From DATEOR01 sp036279015 (GTDB lineage: Bacteria > Actinomycetota > Thermoleophilia > Gaiellales > Gaiellaceae): a stretch of DNA of 11,652 nucleotides. This document shows positions 1 through 6,423 of the stretch, one piece after another. Below the pieces are notes generated by a model. It was not told the DNA's origin and searched no databases. It worked only from the letters and a program-made list of their open reading frames with translations. A program made the translations under genes and the position numbers. The stretch covers positions 1 to 11,652 of the forward strand of contig DASUJY010000061.1 of the NCBI GenBank assembly GCA_036279015.1, in the 5' to 3' direction. Positions within the stretch are counted from its first letter, which is position 1; every line of letters begins with the position of its first letter.

Positions 1-700
1 CCTCCGTGACCTCCTTGATCTGGTCGACCTCATCGTCGACGTCCTCGTCCGCGCGGATCTTCCGGAGGACGTCGCGCGCATCGTCGTCGCGGCCCTGCTC
101 GACCAGCCAGCGTGGGCTGTACGGCATGAAGTACATCCCGATCGCGAGCGCGGCGCCCGGGATCGCCGCGACCGCGAACATGAGGCGCCAGTTGTACGTG
201 GCGTCCTTGAACGCCCAGCTCGAGATGTAGGCGAGGAGGATCCCGAGCGTGATCATGAGCTGGTTGAACGAGACGAGCCCGCCGCGCAGGCGCTTCGGAA
301 CCAGCTCGGCGATGTACATCGGGGAGACGAAGGACGCGGTGCCCACGGAGAGGCCGAGGGCGAAGCGCGCCGCGAGCAGCTGCCACGTCTCCTGCGAGAC
401 CGCGGCTGCGATCGCCCCGATTACGTAGATGGAGCCGGAGATGATCTTCGTGCGCCGCCGGCTGATCTTGTCCGCGAGGTAGCCGGAAGCGAGAGCGCCG
501 AAGATCGCACCGATGAGGATCGACCCGACGACCGCCTGCTGCCCGAGCGTGCCGAGGTCGAGGTCGTCCTTCACGAAGAGGAGGGCTCCCCCGATGATCC
601 CCGTGTCGTAGCCGAAGAGAAAGCCGCCGAGCGCAGCGATCAGCGCCACGCCGACGAGGAAGCGGTTGCCTCCCTTGAACGCCTCCCGCAGGAACTCCAT
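1..700 (-). CDS. MFS sugar porter family transporter, 3' end missing
   Basis: Proton-coupled uptake of a sugar or polyol (hexose, pentose or inositol class) across the inner membrane is the likely role. The 233 residues present cover roughly the first six membrane helices and the start of the central cytoplasmic loop; the second half lies beyond the left edge. Visible family signatures are GGFLFGYDTG in helix 1 (about 25-34), GYLADKISRRR in the helix 2-3 loop (73-83), the sugar-porter motif PMYIAELVPKRLRG (127-140) and SPRWLVEQGR, equivalent to PESPRWL, after helix 6 (195-204). The ATG at 700 is supported by a GAGGAG ribosome binding site 6 nt upstream and by the short hydrophilic N-terminus expected of the family. 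It diverges from the carboxylate transporter at 918, so both may respond to carbon supply. The family is secure; the substrate cannot be read from the sequence. Confidence 0.9.
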   Translation of the reverse strand, partial: MEFLREAFKGGNRFLVGVALIAALGGFLFGYDTGIIGGALLFVKDDLDLGTLGQQAVVGSILIGAIFGALASGYLADKISRRRTKIISGSIYVIGAIAAAVSQETWQLLAARFALGLSVGTASFVSPMYIAELVPKRLRGGLVSFNQLMITLGILLAYISSWAFKDATYNWRLMFAVAAIPGAALAIGMYFMPYSPRWLVEQGRDDDARDVLRKIRADEDVDDEVDQIKEVTE

Positions 701-917
701 CGTCGTCTCCTCGTCGAGAGCGCCACGCCGCGGTCGCGCGGCGCGGATTTGGCCTCCCAATTCCACCGCGTGCTGGGCCGGAAACCTCCGTCACCGCCCA
801 TGGCTCGAGCCCCGCGCCCAAATACCTAGGCGCATACCCCTTTTCCGTCGTTTGCGCGCCGCAGGCGACGGCAACACGGACCTTGAACGAACGGTCTCAT
901 CGAAAGGGGGCTAAGCA
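701..917. promoter_or_regulatory. Divergent control region between two transporters
   Basis: This 217-bp stretch must hold the promoters of both the leftward sugar porter and the rightward acetate-type transporter. I see no convincing -35/-10 pair. It holds a perfect 10-bp palindrome GGCTCGAGCC at 802-811, a CCTAGG palindrome at 825-830, and an inverted repeat CCGTCG/CGACGG at 845-850 and 866-871 with a 15-nt spacer. Any of these could be a regulator site, but short palindromes are common in DNA this GC-rich. The part just after 821 is locally AT-richer, as promoters often are. The rightward gene has a ribosome binding site (AAAGGGGG, 903-910) 7 nt before its ATG. Confidence 0.45.
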
Positions 918-1673
918 ATGAACGCACACGTCCACGATCGCACCCGGACGTTTGCGAGAGAGGAGCGCCACGACGGCCACGAGCGTGACTGGGACGGGAT
1001 CCCGGCCCGGATCTTCCTCCAGCCGATCGCGGCTCCGTCGGTGCTCGGGCTCTTCGGCTTCATGGGCGCGACGCTGATCGTCGGCGCCCACATGGCCGGG
1101 TGGTACGGCAACGCGCAGACGCCCGAGTTCCTGTTCCCGTTCGCCGCCATGTTCGGCGGCGTCGCCCAGTTCGCCGCCGGCATGTGGTCCTACAAGGCCC
1201 GCGACGCCCTCGCGACGGCGATGCACGGGATGTGGGGCTCCTTCTGGATGGCGTACGGGATCCTCTACGCGCTCGTCGCGACGGGGACCCTCGTCCTCCC
1301 GACGGACAAGTTCGTCGGGCTCGGCTTCTGGTTCATCGCGCTCGGGGCGATCACGTCCATGGGCGCCCTCGCGTCACTGGCCGAGAGCCTGGGCCTCTTC
1401 GCCGTCCTCTCGACCCTGGCTACTGGGTCGATCCTCGCGGCGATCGCCCTGATCACCGGGTCGAGCGGCTGGGAGACAGTCGCCGGCTGGGTCTTCGTGT
1501 TCTCGGCCGGCTTCGCCTGGTACACCGCGAGCGCGATGATGCTCGCAAGCGCCGCGGGCCGCACGATTCTGCCGCTCGGCAAGTACTCGCGCGCGGCAAA
1601 CGTCCCGGGCCGGCCTCCGGTCACCGCCGTCGAGTACGAGTACGGCGAGCCCGGCGTCAAGCAGGGCCAGTAG
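918..1673 (+). CDS. GPR1/FUN34/YaaH (SatP-like) acetate or carboxylate transporter
   Basis: Likely an inner-membrane channel or proton symporter for acetate, succinate or a similar short carboxylate. The 251-residue protein has a hydrophilic, His-containing N-terminus (1-32, with H4, H6, H18 and H21), six hydrophobic segments between about 38 and 212, and a polar tail. The family pattern is recognisable in APSVLGLFGF (39-48), WYGN (62-65), FPFAAMFGGVAQFAAGMW (73-90), and the following stretch with ARDALATAMHGMWGSFW (94-110). The usual NPAPLGL signature is degenerate here: its Asn is Ala39 and its second Pro is Val42, so substrate selectivity may differ from E. coli SatP. The ATG is fixed by the AAAGGGGG site 7 nt upstream. 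A strong hairpin 25 nt after the stop suggests a single-gene transcript. Confidence 0.85.
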   Translation: MNAHVHDRTRTFAREERHDGHERDWDGIPARIFLQPIAAPSVLGLFGFMGATLIVGAHMAGWYGNAQTPEFLFPFAAMFGGVAQFAAGMWSYKARDALATAMHGMWGSFWMAYGILYALVATGTLVLPTDKFVGLGFWFIALGAITSMGALASLAESLGLFAVLSTLATGSILAAIALITGSSGWETVAGWVFVFSAGFAWYTASAMMLASAAGRTILPLGKYSRAANVPGRPPVTAVEYEYGEPGVKQGQ

Positions 1674-1697
1674 CAGGTCAGCCGCCGCCGCCCGCCA

Positions 1698-1730
1698 CGA
1701 GGCTGCGCCCCGCCAGGGGGTGCGGCCTCG
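1698..1730 (+). terminator. GC-rich hairpin, probable terminator of the carboxylate transporter gene
   Basis: CGAGGCTGCGCCCC at 1698-1711 pairs along its whole length with GGGGTGCGGCCTCG at 1717-1730 around a 5-nt loop (GCCAG), giving a 14-bp RNA stem with two G-U pairs. It starts 25 nt after the transporter stop and ends 41 nt before the next start codon. No U-tract follows, so it is not a textbook intrinsic terminator. High-GC bacteria often use such tailless hairpins, and it could also act by stabilising the 3' end of the message. Confidence 0.6.
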
Positions 1731-1740
1731 CCGGGCGGAA

Positions 1741-1759
1741 ACCGCTTGTCGGCAGCGGT
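1741..1759. promoter_or_regulatory. Candidate MarR operator overlapping the regulator's own promoter
   Basis: ACCGCT (1741-1746) and AGCGGT (1754-1759) form a perfect 6-bp inverted repeat with a 7-nt spacer, 19 bp in all, within the usual size range of MarR sites. It ends 12 nt before the MarR start codon. Its last base is also the first base of TAGGAT (1759-1764), which resembles a -10 element 7 nt before the ATG at 1772; if so, the message would be nearly leaderless. The same AGGA could instead serve as a ribosome binding site 8 nt from the ATG. The position suits autorepression. This is inference from position and symmetry only. Confidence 0.4.
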
Positions 1760-1771
1760 AGGATTTGGGCG

Positions 1772-2176
1772 ATGGCCGATACCACCGACTACGCGAGCGT
1801 GGCGGAGTTCAGGGCCGCACTTCGGCGCTTCCTGCGCGTCAGCGAGGAAGCAGCTCGGAGGCACGGCCTCACCCCGCGCCGACACCTCCTCCTCCTCATG
1901 ATCAAGGGCGCCCCCGGCGGCGACGAGCGCTCGACGGTGAGCGAGCTCTGCGAACGGCTCCAGCTCGCGCAGAGCACCGTCACCGAGCTCGTGCAGCGCG
2001 CCGAGGACGTCGGACTGGTGCAGCGCGAGGCCTCGGGAACCGACGGCCGGGTCGCGCATCTCTCGCTGACGCCGGTCGGAGAGGGGAAGCTCGCCGACCT
2101 CCACCGCGAGCTGAGCGACGAGCGGGCGCTCCTCCTGGAGTACCTGCACCCCAAGCCCGCCTCGGCGTCGGGGTGA
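1772..2176 (+). CDS. MarR-family winged-helix transcriptional regulator
   Basis: A 134-residue dimeric DNA-binding regulator, close to the usual MarR length. An N-terminal dimerisation helix (about 10-32) is followed by HGLTPRRHLLLLMI (31-44), a helix-turn-helix around STVSELCERLQLAQSTVTEL (54-73), and the wing with the diagnostic D-x-R, here TDGRVAHLSLTPVG (90-103), then a C-terminal dimerisation helix. There is one cysteine, Cys60, in the DNA-binding domain. It is not in the N-terminal position used by OhrR-type peroxide sensors, so redox sensing is not indicated. The ATG at 1772 is preferred because it gives a normal N-terminus. Its stop overlaps the start of the ferritin-like gene by 4 nt (GTGA), so the two are cotranscribed and it probably controls that gene. 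The inducer is unknown. Confidence 0.88.
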   Translation: MADTTDYASVAEFRAALRRFLRVSEEAARRHGLTPRRHLLLLMIKGAPGGDERSTVSELCERLQLAQSTVTELVQRAEDVGLVQREASGTDGRVAHLSLTPVGEGKLADLHRELSDERALLLEYLHPKPASASG

Positions 2177-2691
2177 GGCGGCCCGTCACCGACCAGCGGA
2201 CGCTCTTCATGCTCCGGCTCGAGGCCCTGCTCGGGATCGAGCTGCGGCTGGAGCAGCTCCTTCCCGCCCTCGCCGAAGAGGTGGCCGACGTGCAGCTTCG
2301 CCGCGGCCTCGAGCGCCACGTCGCCGAGACCCGGCAGCATCGTCTCAACCTCGAGACTGCGTTCCATGTCCTCGGCGAGGAGCCGTCCGCCCGCGAGCCG
2401 CTCGCGCTCCAGGGGCTCGAGCGCGACCACGCAGAACGGGTCGCCAGCCTGTGGGCAGAGGCGTCCTGGGAGCTCCACGATCTCGTGGTCGCCGAGACCG
2501 GCGCGCACATCGAGCACCTCGAGATCGGCTCGTACGAGGCCGCCCGCCAGCAGGCCGAGCTGCTCGACGCGGAAGACGCGGCCGAGCTCCTGCAGGCGAA
2601 CCTCGCAGAGGAGCTCGCGATGCTCGACGAGGGCAAGGCGATCTCCCACAGGCTCGCCTCGACGCTCGTCCACGAGCGTCTCCGGGCCTAG
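2173..2691 (+). CDS. Ferritin-like YciF/DUF892 family protein, copy 1
   Basis: A 172-residue all-helical protein that fits the YciF/DUF892 branch of the ferritin-like four-helix bundles, known as stress-linked cytoplasmic proteins that can bind a metal pair. Four helices can be drawn: A (about 8-38, with E23 and E27), B (41-67, with ETRQH at 52-56), C (86-130, with E108, E114 and E117 in the stretch ending EIGSY) and D (136-165, with E146, E147 and D152). These acidic and His residues sit where the family places metal ligands. The GTG start at 2173 overlaps the MarR stop (GTGA) and has no clear ribosome binding site, which suggests translational coupling. It is paralogous to the gene at 2797. 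The biochemical activity is not established for most of the family. Confidence 0.75.
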   Translation: MRRPVTDQRTLFMLRLEALLGIELRLEQLLPALAEEVADVQLRRGLERHVAETRQHRLNLETAFHVLGEEPSAREPLALQGLERDHAERVASLWAEASWELHDLVVAETGAHIEHLEIGSYEAARQQAELLDAEDAAELLQANLAEELAMLDEGKAISHRLASTLVHERLRA

Positions 2692-2796
2692 CGCCCCATC
2701 AGGCAATACACGCCTGCTTCTGGCCCGCGATCACGCATCGCCAGAGGCGCCGCTCGTTTCCGGCCCGCACGGCCGGGTACCGCTTGGGCGAGTGTC
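2692..2796. promoter_or_regulatory. Spacer between the two ferritin-like genes, with small inverted repeats
   Basis: This 105-bp gap holds CAGGC/GCCTG (2700-2704 and 2712-2716, 7-nt spacer) just after the first ferritin-like gene, and a CCGGCC/GGCCGG hairpin (2760-2765 and 2771-2776, 5-nt loop). It also holds ACCGCTTG (2779-2786), identical to the left half of the inverted repeat before the MarR gene and ending 10 nt before the next GTG start. The right half of that repeat is not conserved. The gap may contain a second promoter under the same regulator, but no clear -35/-10 pair is visible. Confidence 0.3.
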
Positions 2797-3318
2797 GTGA
2801 AGAAGATCGCGACGGCCAGCCAGCTCCTCGTGCTCGAGCTCGCGCGCCTCCTCTCCGCCGAGGAGGCGATTCTGCGCTCGCTCTCGAGCGTCGTCGAACG
2901 GGCGAGGGATCCCCGACTTCGAAACGTCCTCGAGGAGCACAGCCGCGAGACGCGCCATCACGTCTCCAACCTGTCCGACGCCCTCCACGAGCTGACCGGC
3001 GTCGAGGAGAGCCTTCCCCCGCAGGCGCTGGGCGGGCTCGACGCCGAGCTCGAGTCGACGTTCGCGCGGATCGCCCCCGAGGGGGCCATCGAGCTCGGCG
3101 ACCTCGCTCTGATCGCGGCGGCCCGCCGGATCGAGGCCTATGAGATCGCCTCGTACGAGAGCCTCGGGCTCCTGGCCGCCCGGCTCGACGCCCCGGCCGC
3201 CTCCCGCGCAGCCGCGGCGAACCTCGCCGACGAGAGCCGGGCGTTCCTCGCCCTCGGCGAGTGCGCGGAGGAGATCTCCCGCCGGATCGAGGTGACGGGC
3301 ATGGCGCTTCCGAGCTAG
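2797..3318 (+). CDS. Ferritin-like YciF/DUF892 family protein, copy 2
   Basis: A 173-residue helical protein resembling its neighbour at 2173 in length, helix layout and landmarks: E22 in helix A, RETRHH with E51 and H55 in helix B (equivalent to AETRQH in copy 1), EAYEIASY with E113 and E116 in helix C (equivalent to EHLEIGSY), and E146 with E154 in helix D. Overall identity to copy 1 appears low, so this is an old duplication rather than a recent one. The GTG at 2797 gives a start well matched to copy 1, but its ribosome binding site is weak. The CtaG gene begins 2 nt after its stop, so the two are almost certainly on one message. This ties a putative metal-binding bundle to an oxidase assembly factor. 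Family call moderately sure, function unknown. Confidence 0.7.
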   Translation: MKKIATASQLLVLELARLLSAEEAILRSLSSVVERARDPRLRNVLEEHSRETRHHVSNLSDALHELTGVEESLPPQALGGLDAELESTFARIAPEGAIELGDLALIAAARRIEAYEIASYESLGLLAARLDAPAASRAAAANLADESRAFLALGECAEEISRRIEVTGMALPS

Positions 3319-3320
3319 AG

Positions 3321-4076
3321 GTGGCGCCGACCGCTTTCAGCTTCGAGCCTCTCTTCCTCGCGCTCGCCGCGCTGGCCGGCGCGGCCTACGTGCGAGCCGC
3401 CCGTCGCGACAGGCCGGGCAAGGGACGAGCCTTCGTCTTCGGGCTCGGCCTGTTCCTCGCGGCGGCTCCGCTCAACTCCCCGCTCGAGACGCTCGCCGCC
3501 CACTATCTTCTCGTGGCCCACCTCGCCCAGAATGCGATCGTCGCGGACTGGGCGCCTCCCCTGCTCATCCTCGGCCTCACGCCTGAGATGCGAGCCGGGC
3601 TCATGCGGAAGGGAGGCCGGGCCTTTCGGCTCGCCACGACGCCCGGCCTCGCGCTTCCCCTCTGGCTCGGCGCCTGGTACGGAGTCCACCTGCCGCCCTT
3701 TTACGAATGGGCGCTCCGTACCGGCTGGGGGCTGAACCTCGAGCACGCGATCCTGATCGGCGTGGGCCTCCTCTTCTGGTGGCCGCCGTTCGAGCCCGCG
3801 CCGAGGCGGCTGACGGCGCCGCTCGCGCTCGCCTATCTCGGCGCCGGCTTTGTCGCTTCCCCCTGGCTCGCGCTCGCGTTCATCTTCTTCCCACAGACGC
3901 TCTACGGCTTCTACGAGGACGCGCCTCGCCTCTGGGGCCTCTCGGCGCAGACGGATCAGATCCTCGGCGGGATGGTGATGCAGACCGAGATGGCGCTCGT
4001 CTTCCTCGCTCTCATCACGCACCTCTTCCTCAGGCTCGCCTCCGAGGAGGAGGAGGCCGTCGCCGGCGCAACCTGA
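3321..4076 (+). CDS. ctaG: CtaG-type (caa3_CtaG) cytochrome c oxidase assembly protein
   Basis: An inner-membrane protein of 251 residues with about seven membrane spans, belonging to the caa3_CtaG family required for assembly of caa3-type oxidases and linked to formation of the copper site. Recognisable blocks are HLAQN followed by DWAPPLLILGLTP (67-88), WYGVHLPPFYEWAL, LEHAILIGVGLLFWWPPFEP, and APRLWGLSAQTDQILGGMVM near the C-terminus. The motif that usually reads H-x-x-Q-H reads H67-x-x-Q70-N71, so the second His is absent; H61 and the His of LEH remain. The GTG at 3321 is chosen because membrane span 1 begins about 10 residues later and it lies 2 nt after the previous stop. It converges on qcrB with only 5 nt between stop codons. 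The facing operon encodes the caa3 oxidase it would assemble. Confidence 0.85.
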   Translation: MAPTAFSFEPLFLALAALAGAAYVRAARRDRPGKGRAFVFGLGLFLAAAPLNSPLETLAAHYLLVAHLAQNAIVADWAPPLLILGLTPEMRAGLMRKGGRAFRLATTPGLALPLWLGAWYGVHLPPFYEWALRTGWGLNLEHAILIGVGLLFWWPPFEPAPRRLTAPLALAYLGAGFVASPWLALAFIFFPQTLYGFYEDAPRLWGLSAQTDQILGGMVMQTEMALVFLALITHLFLRLASEEEEAVAGAT

Positions 4077-4081
4077 TCTCG

Positions 4082-5440
4082 TTACGTCGCCGTCCGGGCC
4101 GCCCGTGCCTCGATCTCGGCGCGGCGGTGGTCCGATTCGAGGAGCTCCTTCGTCTGCAACTGGCGGCACGCGCGGTAGACGAGGGCGAAGACGACGACCG
4201 GAAGGATCCAGATCACGACCCAGTACGCGTAGATCTGGTTGACGTAGGAGAGGCCGAAGAAGACGTCGACGCGGTCCGCGGAGCCGGCCACGAAGATGAG
4301 GAAGACCCAGGTCACGAGGGCGGAGCCGAAGGCCGTCCGCCAGGGAGCGTCCCGGGGCCTGTCGAGCAGGTTGTGGAAGCCGCGGTCTCCCGTCACACGC
4401 CGCTCGATCGAGGGCCAGAGCGCGAGAGTCCCGAAGACGAGGAGCGGGAACGCGGCACCGCCCCAGAAGGGGTTGGGGACGAACGTGTACCCGAAGGCGG
4501 ACGGCTCCCAGGGGGGCATCAGGCGCAGGCCGCCGATCAGCCAGCCGAGGTACCAGTCGGGCTGGGCGCCGTTCGTCGAGAGATACGTCTCGTAGGGGCC
4601 CCAGAGCCAGATTGGGTTGATCTGGACGAGGCCGCCGAGCAGGAAGAGCAGGGACGTCGTCCCGAACATGAGCCCGAGGGACTTGGGCGTCTGGCCCGGA
4701 AAGGTCGGCGTGCCGACCACCTTCCGCTCCGTCCTGCGCGGGCCCCGGAACTGGGTGTGGTGGCGTGAGGCGACGAGGAGGAGGTGGATGCCGATGAGGA
4801 CCCCGATCGCGACCGGCAGGAGGAGGATGTGCGCCATGTACATCCGCGGCCAGAAGTCGGGCGCCCCGGGGAACTCGCCGTTCCAGATGAGCATGGCCAC
4901 GTTCGCGCCGACGAAGGGCAGCGAGAGCGCGACCGAGTAGCCGATCGCGAGCCCCATTCCCGAGAGGAGATCGTCGGCGAGCGAGTAGCCGAGGTACCCC
5001 TCGAGCAGGGCGAGGATCAGCATCGTGAGGCCGATGTAGTAGGTGAGCTCGCGCGGCTTGCGGTAGGCGCCGGTGAAGAAGATGCGGAGCATGTGGATGA
5101 CGATCGCGGCGATGAAGACGTTGGCGGCCCAGTGGTGGGTCTGGCGGAGCAGCAGGCCGGCCTTCACCTGGAGTGAGATGTTCACGACCGACTCGTAGGC
5201 CTTGCTCATCTCGACGCCCTGGAGGGGCGCGTACGTCCCGTGGTAGACGACCGTCTCGGTGCTCGGGACGAAGAAGAAGGCGAGGTAGACGCCGGTCGCC
5301 ACGAGCACGATGAAGGCGTAGAGGGCCACCTCACCGAGCAGGAACGACCAGTGGTCGGGGAAGACGTAGCGAAGCGCCTTCTTGAGGATCGGAGCAGTCC
5401 CCGTGCGCTCGTCCAGGAAGGCGACGGCGCGCCTGATCAC
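4082..5440 (-). CDS. qcrB: Cytochrome b subunit of the quinol:cytochrome c oxidoreductase
   Basis: Membrane core of the bc complex, carrying two b haems and the quinol sites. The 452-residue protein has eight or nine hydrophobic segments. Haem ligand pairs are H102 or H103 with H116, in THHWAANVFIAAIVIH, and H204 with H219, in AHILLLPVAIGVLIGIH. The second pair is 15 residues apart, as in b6-type proteins. The quinol-oxidation PEWY motif appears as PDWY (294-297), followed by LGWLIGGLRLMPPWE, a form I associate with actinobacterial QcrB. The C-terminal tail is charged and cytoplasmic. The GTG start overlaps the Rieske stop by 4 nt (GTGA). It is the last gene of the minus-strand operon and converges on ctaG. 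It is shorter than the roughly 550 residues of mycobacterial QcrB, from memory. Confidence 0.93.
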   Translation of the reverse strand: MIRRAVAFLDERTGTAPILKKALRYVFPDHWSFLLGEVALYAFIVLVATGVYLAFFFVPSTETVVYHGTYAPLQGVEMSKAYESVVNISLQVKAGLLLRQTHHWAANVFIAAIVIHMLRIFFTGAYRKPRELTYYIGLTMLILALLEGYLGYSLADDLLSGMGLAIGYSVALSLPFVGANVAMLIWNGEFPGAPDFWPRMYMAHILLLPVAIGVLIGIHLLLVASRHHTQFRGPRRTERKVVGTPTFPGQTPKSLGLMFGTTSLLFLLGGLVQINPIWLWGPYETYLSTNGAQPDWYLGWLIGGLRLMPPWEPSAFGYTFVPNPFWGGAAFPLLVFGTLALWPSIERRVTGDRGFHNLLDRPRDAPWRTAFGSALVTWVFLIFVAGSADRVDVFFGLSYVNQIYAYWVVIWILPVVVFALVYRACRQLQTKELLESDHRRAEIEARAARTAT

Positions 5441-6423
5441 GTCGGCTTCCTCAGCCGCACTCCCCACCACGCGGGCCCGGGCGCCGCCGAGAAGTTCCCG
5501 CCCGCCTGCAGCTCTCCGCCGGAGGCGATCAGGAGCGGAAGCTGCGGGAGCGGCCGGCCCGCCGGCCCGAACTCGACCGTTCCGCCCGTGGCCGGGTTGA
5601 ACGTCGAGTAGTGGCACGGACAGACGAGCGCCGGGCCGGGCTCGACCGGGTCGAAGAGCGGCGTTCGGTAGAGGTTGACCGCGCAGCCCGCGTGCGTGCA
5701 GATCTTCGAGTAGGCGAGGATCCCTTCCGGCGCCCACCCTTCGCGCCCAGCGGGCAGCTCCAGCTGCGCGGGCTCGAGACGGATGACGATGAGAGAAGAG
5801 CCGACGGCATCCTTGTCCGCTCCTTCCGCGAAGGCGGTGTAGAAGACGTCCGTCTCGATGTCGTCGGCGAGGAGCGGCTTGCCCTTCTCGTCGACGAGGC
5901 GGCGCCCGCGCTCCCAGGGCGTGTCGTAGTACTGGCTCATGTCGAAGACGGGCCCGAGCGAGACGGCCGGCGTGACGAGTGCGACCCCGACCGCGGCGCC
6001 CGCGGCGCCGGCCGCGAGGCCGAGGAGGCGGCGGCGCGTGATCCGATCGGTGCTCTGCTCGAGGATCTCGGCCACCTCTTCCTGGTCGTGGACGCGCGGA
6101 AGCAGGTACTCCTCCTCGAGCTCCTCCTCCGGGACGACGCCCTTCGCGAGGACGATCAGGGCGGCCGCGAGAAAGGCGAACGCGAGCCCGAGCGAGAGAC
6201 CGAGCAGCTGGGTCGGCCGCGGCAGGCGGTCGAGCGCGTAGATGACCGGGAAGGCGGTCGCGCAGAGACCGGCGGCGGCGAAGAGGAGAACGGCGGCGAG
6301 CTCCCTGCCCGGGTTGCGCGGGCCGGGGGCGACGACGCGCGCGTTCTCATCCTTCTCGTCGCGGCGTCGCCCGAGCAGGAGGACGCCCGCGGCGACGAGC
6401 CAGCTCTTGAGCGACTGCCTCAT
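5437..6423 (-). CDS. qcrA: Rieske [2Fe-2S] iron-sulfur subunit of the bc complex
   Basis: Passes one electron of quinol oxidation from cytochrome b to cytochrome c. The 328-residue protein has an actinobacterial layout: two N-terminal membrane spans (about 42-62 and 71-94), an acidic cytoplasmic segment (99-122, beginning EEELEEEY), then a Tat-like RRR (130-132) before a third span (about 133-155) and the extracytoplasmic Rieske domain. The cluster ligands are C242 and H244 in CTHAGC and C268 and H271 in CPCHYSTF; C247 and C270 are the disulfide pair. All six are intact. The ATG overlaps the qcrC stop by 4 nt (ATGA) and the stop overlaps the qcrB start by 4 nt, giving tight coupling within the bc module. 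Confidence 0.95.
   Translation of the reverse strand: MRQSLKSWLVAAGVLLLGRRRDEKDENARVVAPGPRNPGRELAAVLLFAAAGLCATAFPVIYALDRLPRPTQLLGLSLGLAFAFLAAALIVLAKGVVPEEELEEEYLLPRVHDQEEVAEILEQSTDRITRRRLLGLAAGAAGAAVGVALVTPAVSLGPVFDMSQYYDTPWERGRRLVDEKGKPLLADDIETDVFYTAFAEGADKDAVGSSLIVIRLEPAQLELPAGREGWAPEGILAYSKICTHAGCAVNLYRTPLFDPVEPGPALVCPCHYSTFNPATGGTVEFGPAGRPLPQLPLLIASGGELQAGGNFSAAPGPAWWGVRLRKPT

Noticed and set aside
802..811. GGCTCGAGCC palindrome as a defined operator
   Set aside because: Perfect but short; palindromes of this size are expected by chance in such GC-rich DNA, so it is only noted within the control region.
30..821. A 263-codon minus-strand reading frame over the MFS transporter
   Set aside because: It is a frame-shifted shadow rich in Arg, Gly and Pro; the frame starting at 700 gives clear sugar-porter motifs.
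3707..4768. A 353-codon plus-strand reading frame spanning the ends of ctaG and qcrB
   Set aside because: It crosses two well-supported genes in wrong frames and has low-complexity composition; explained by GC-rich codon bias.
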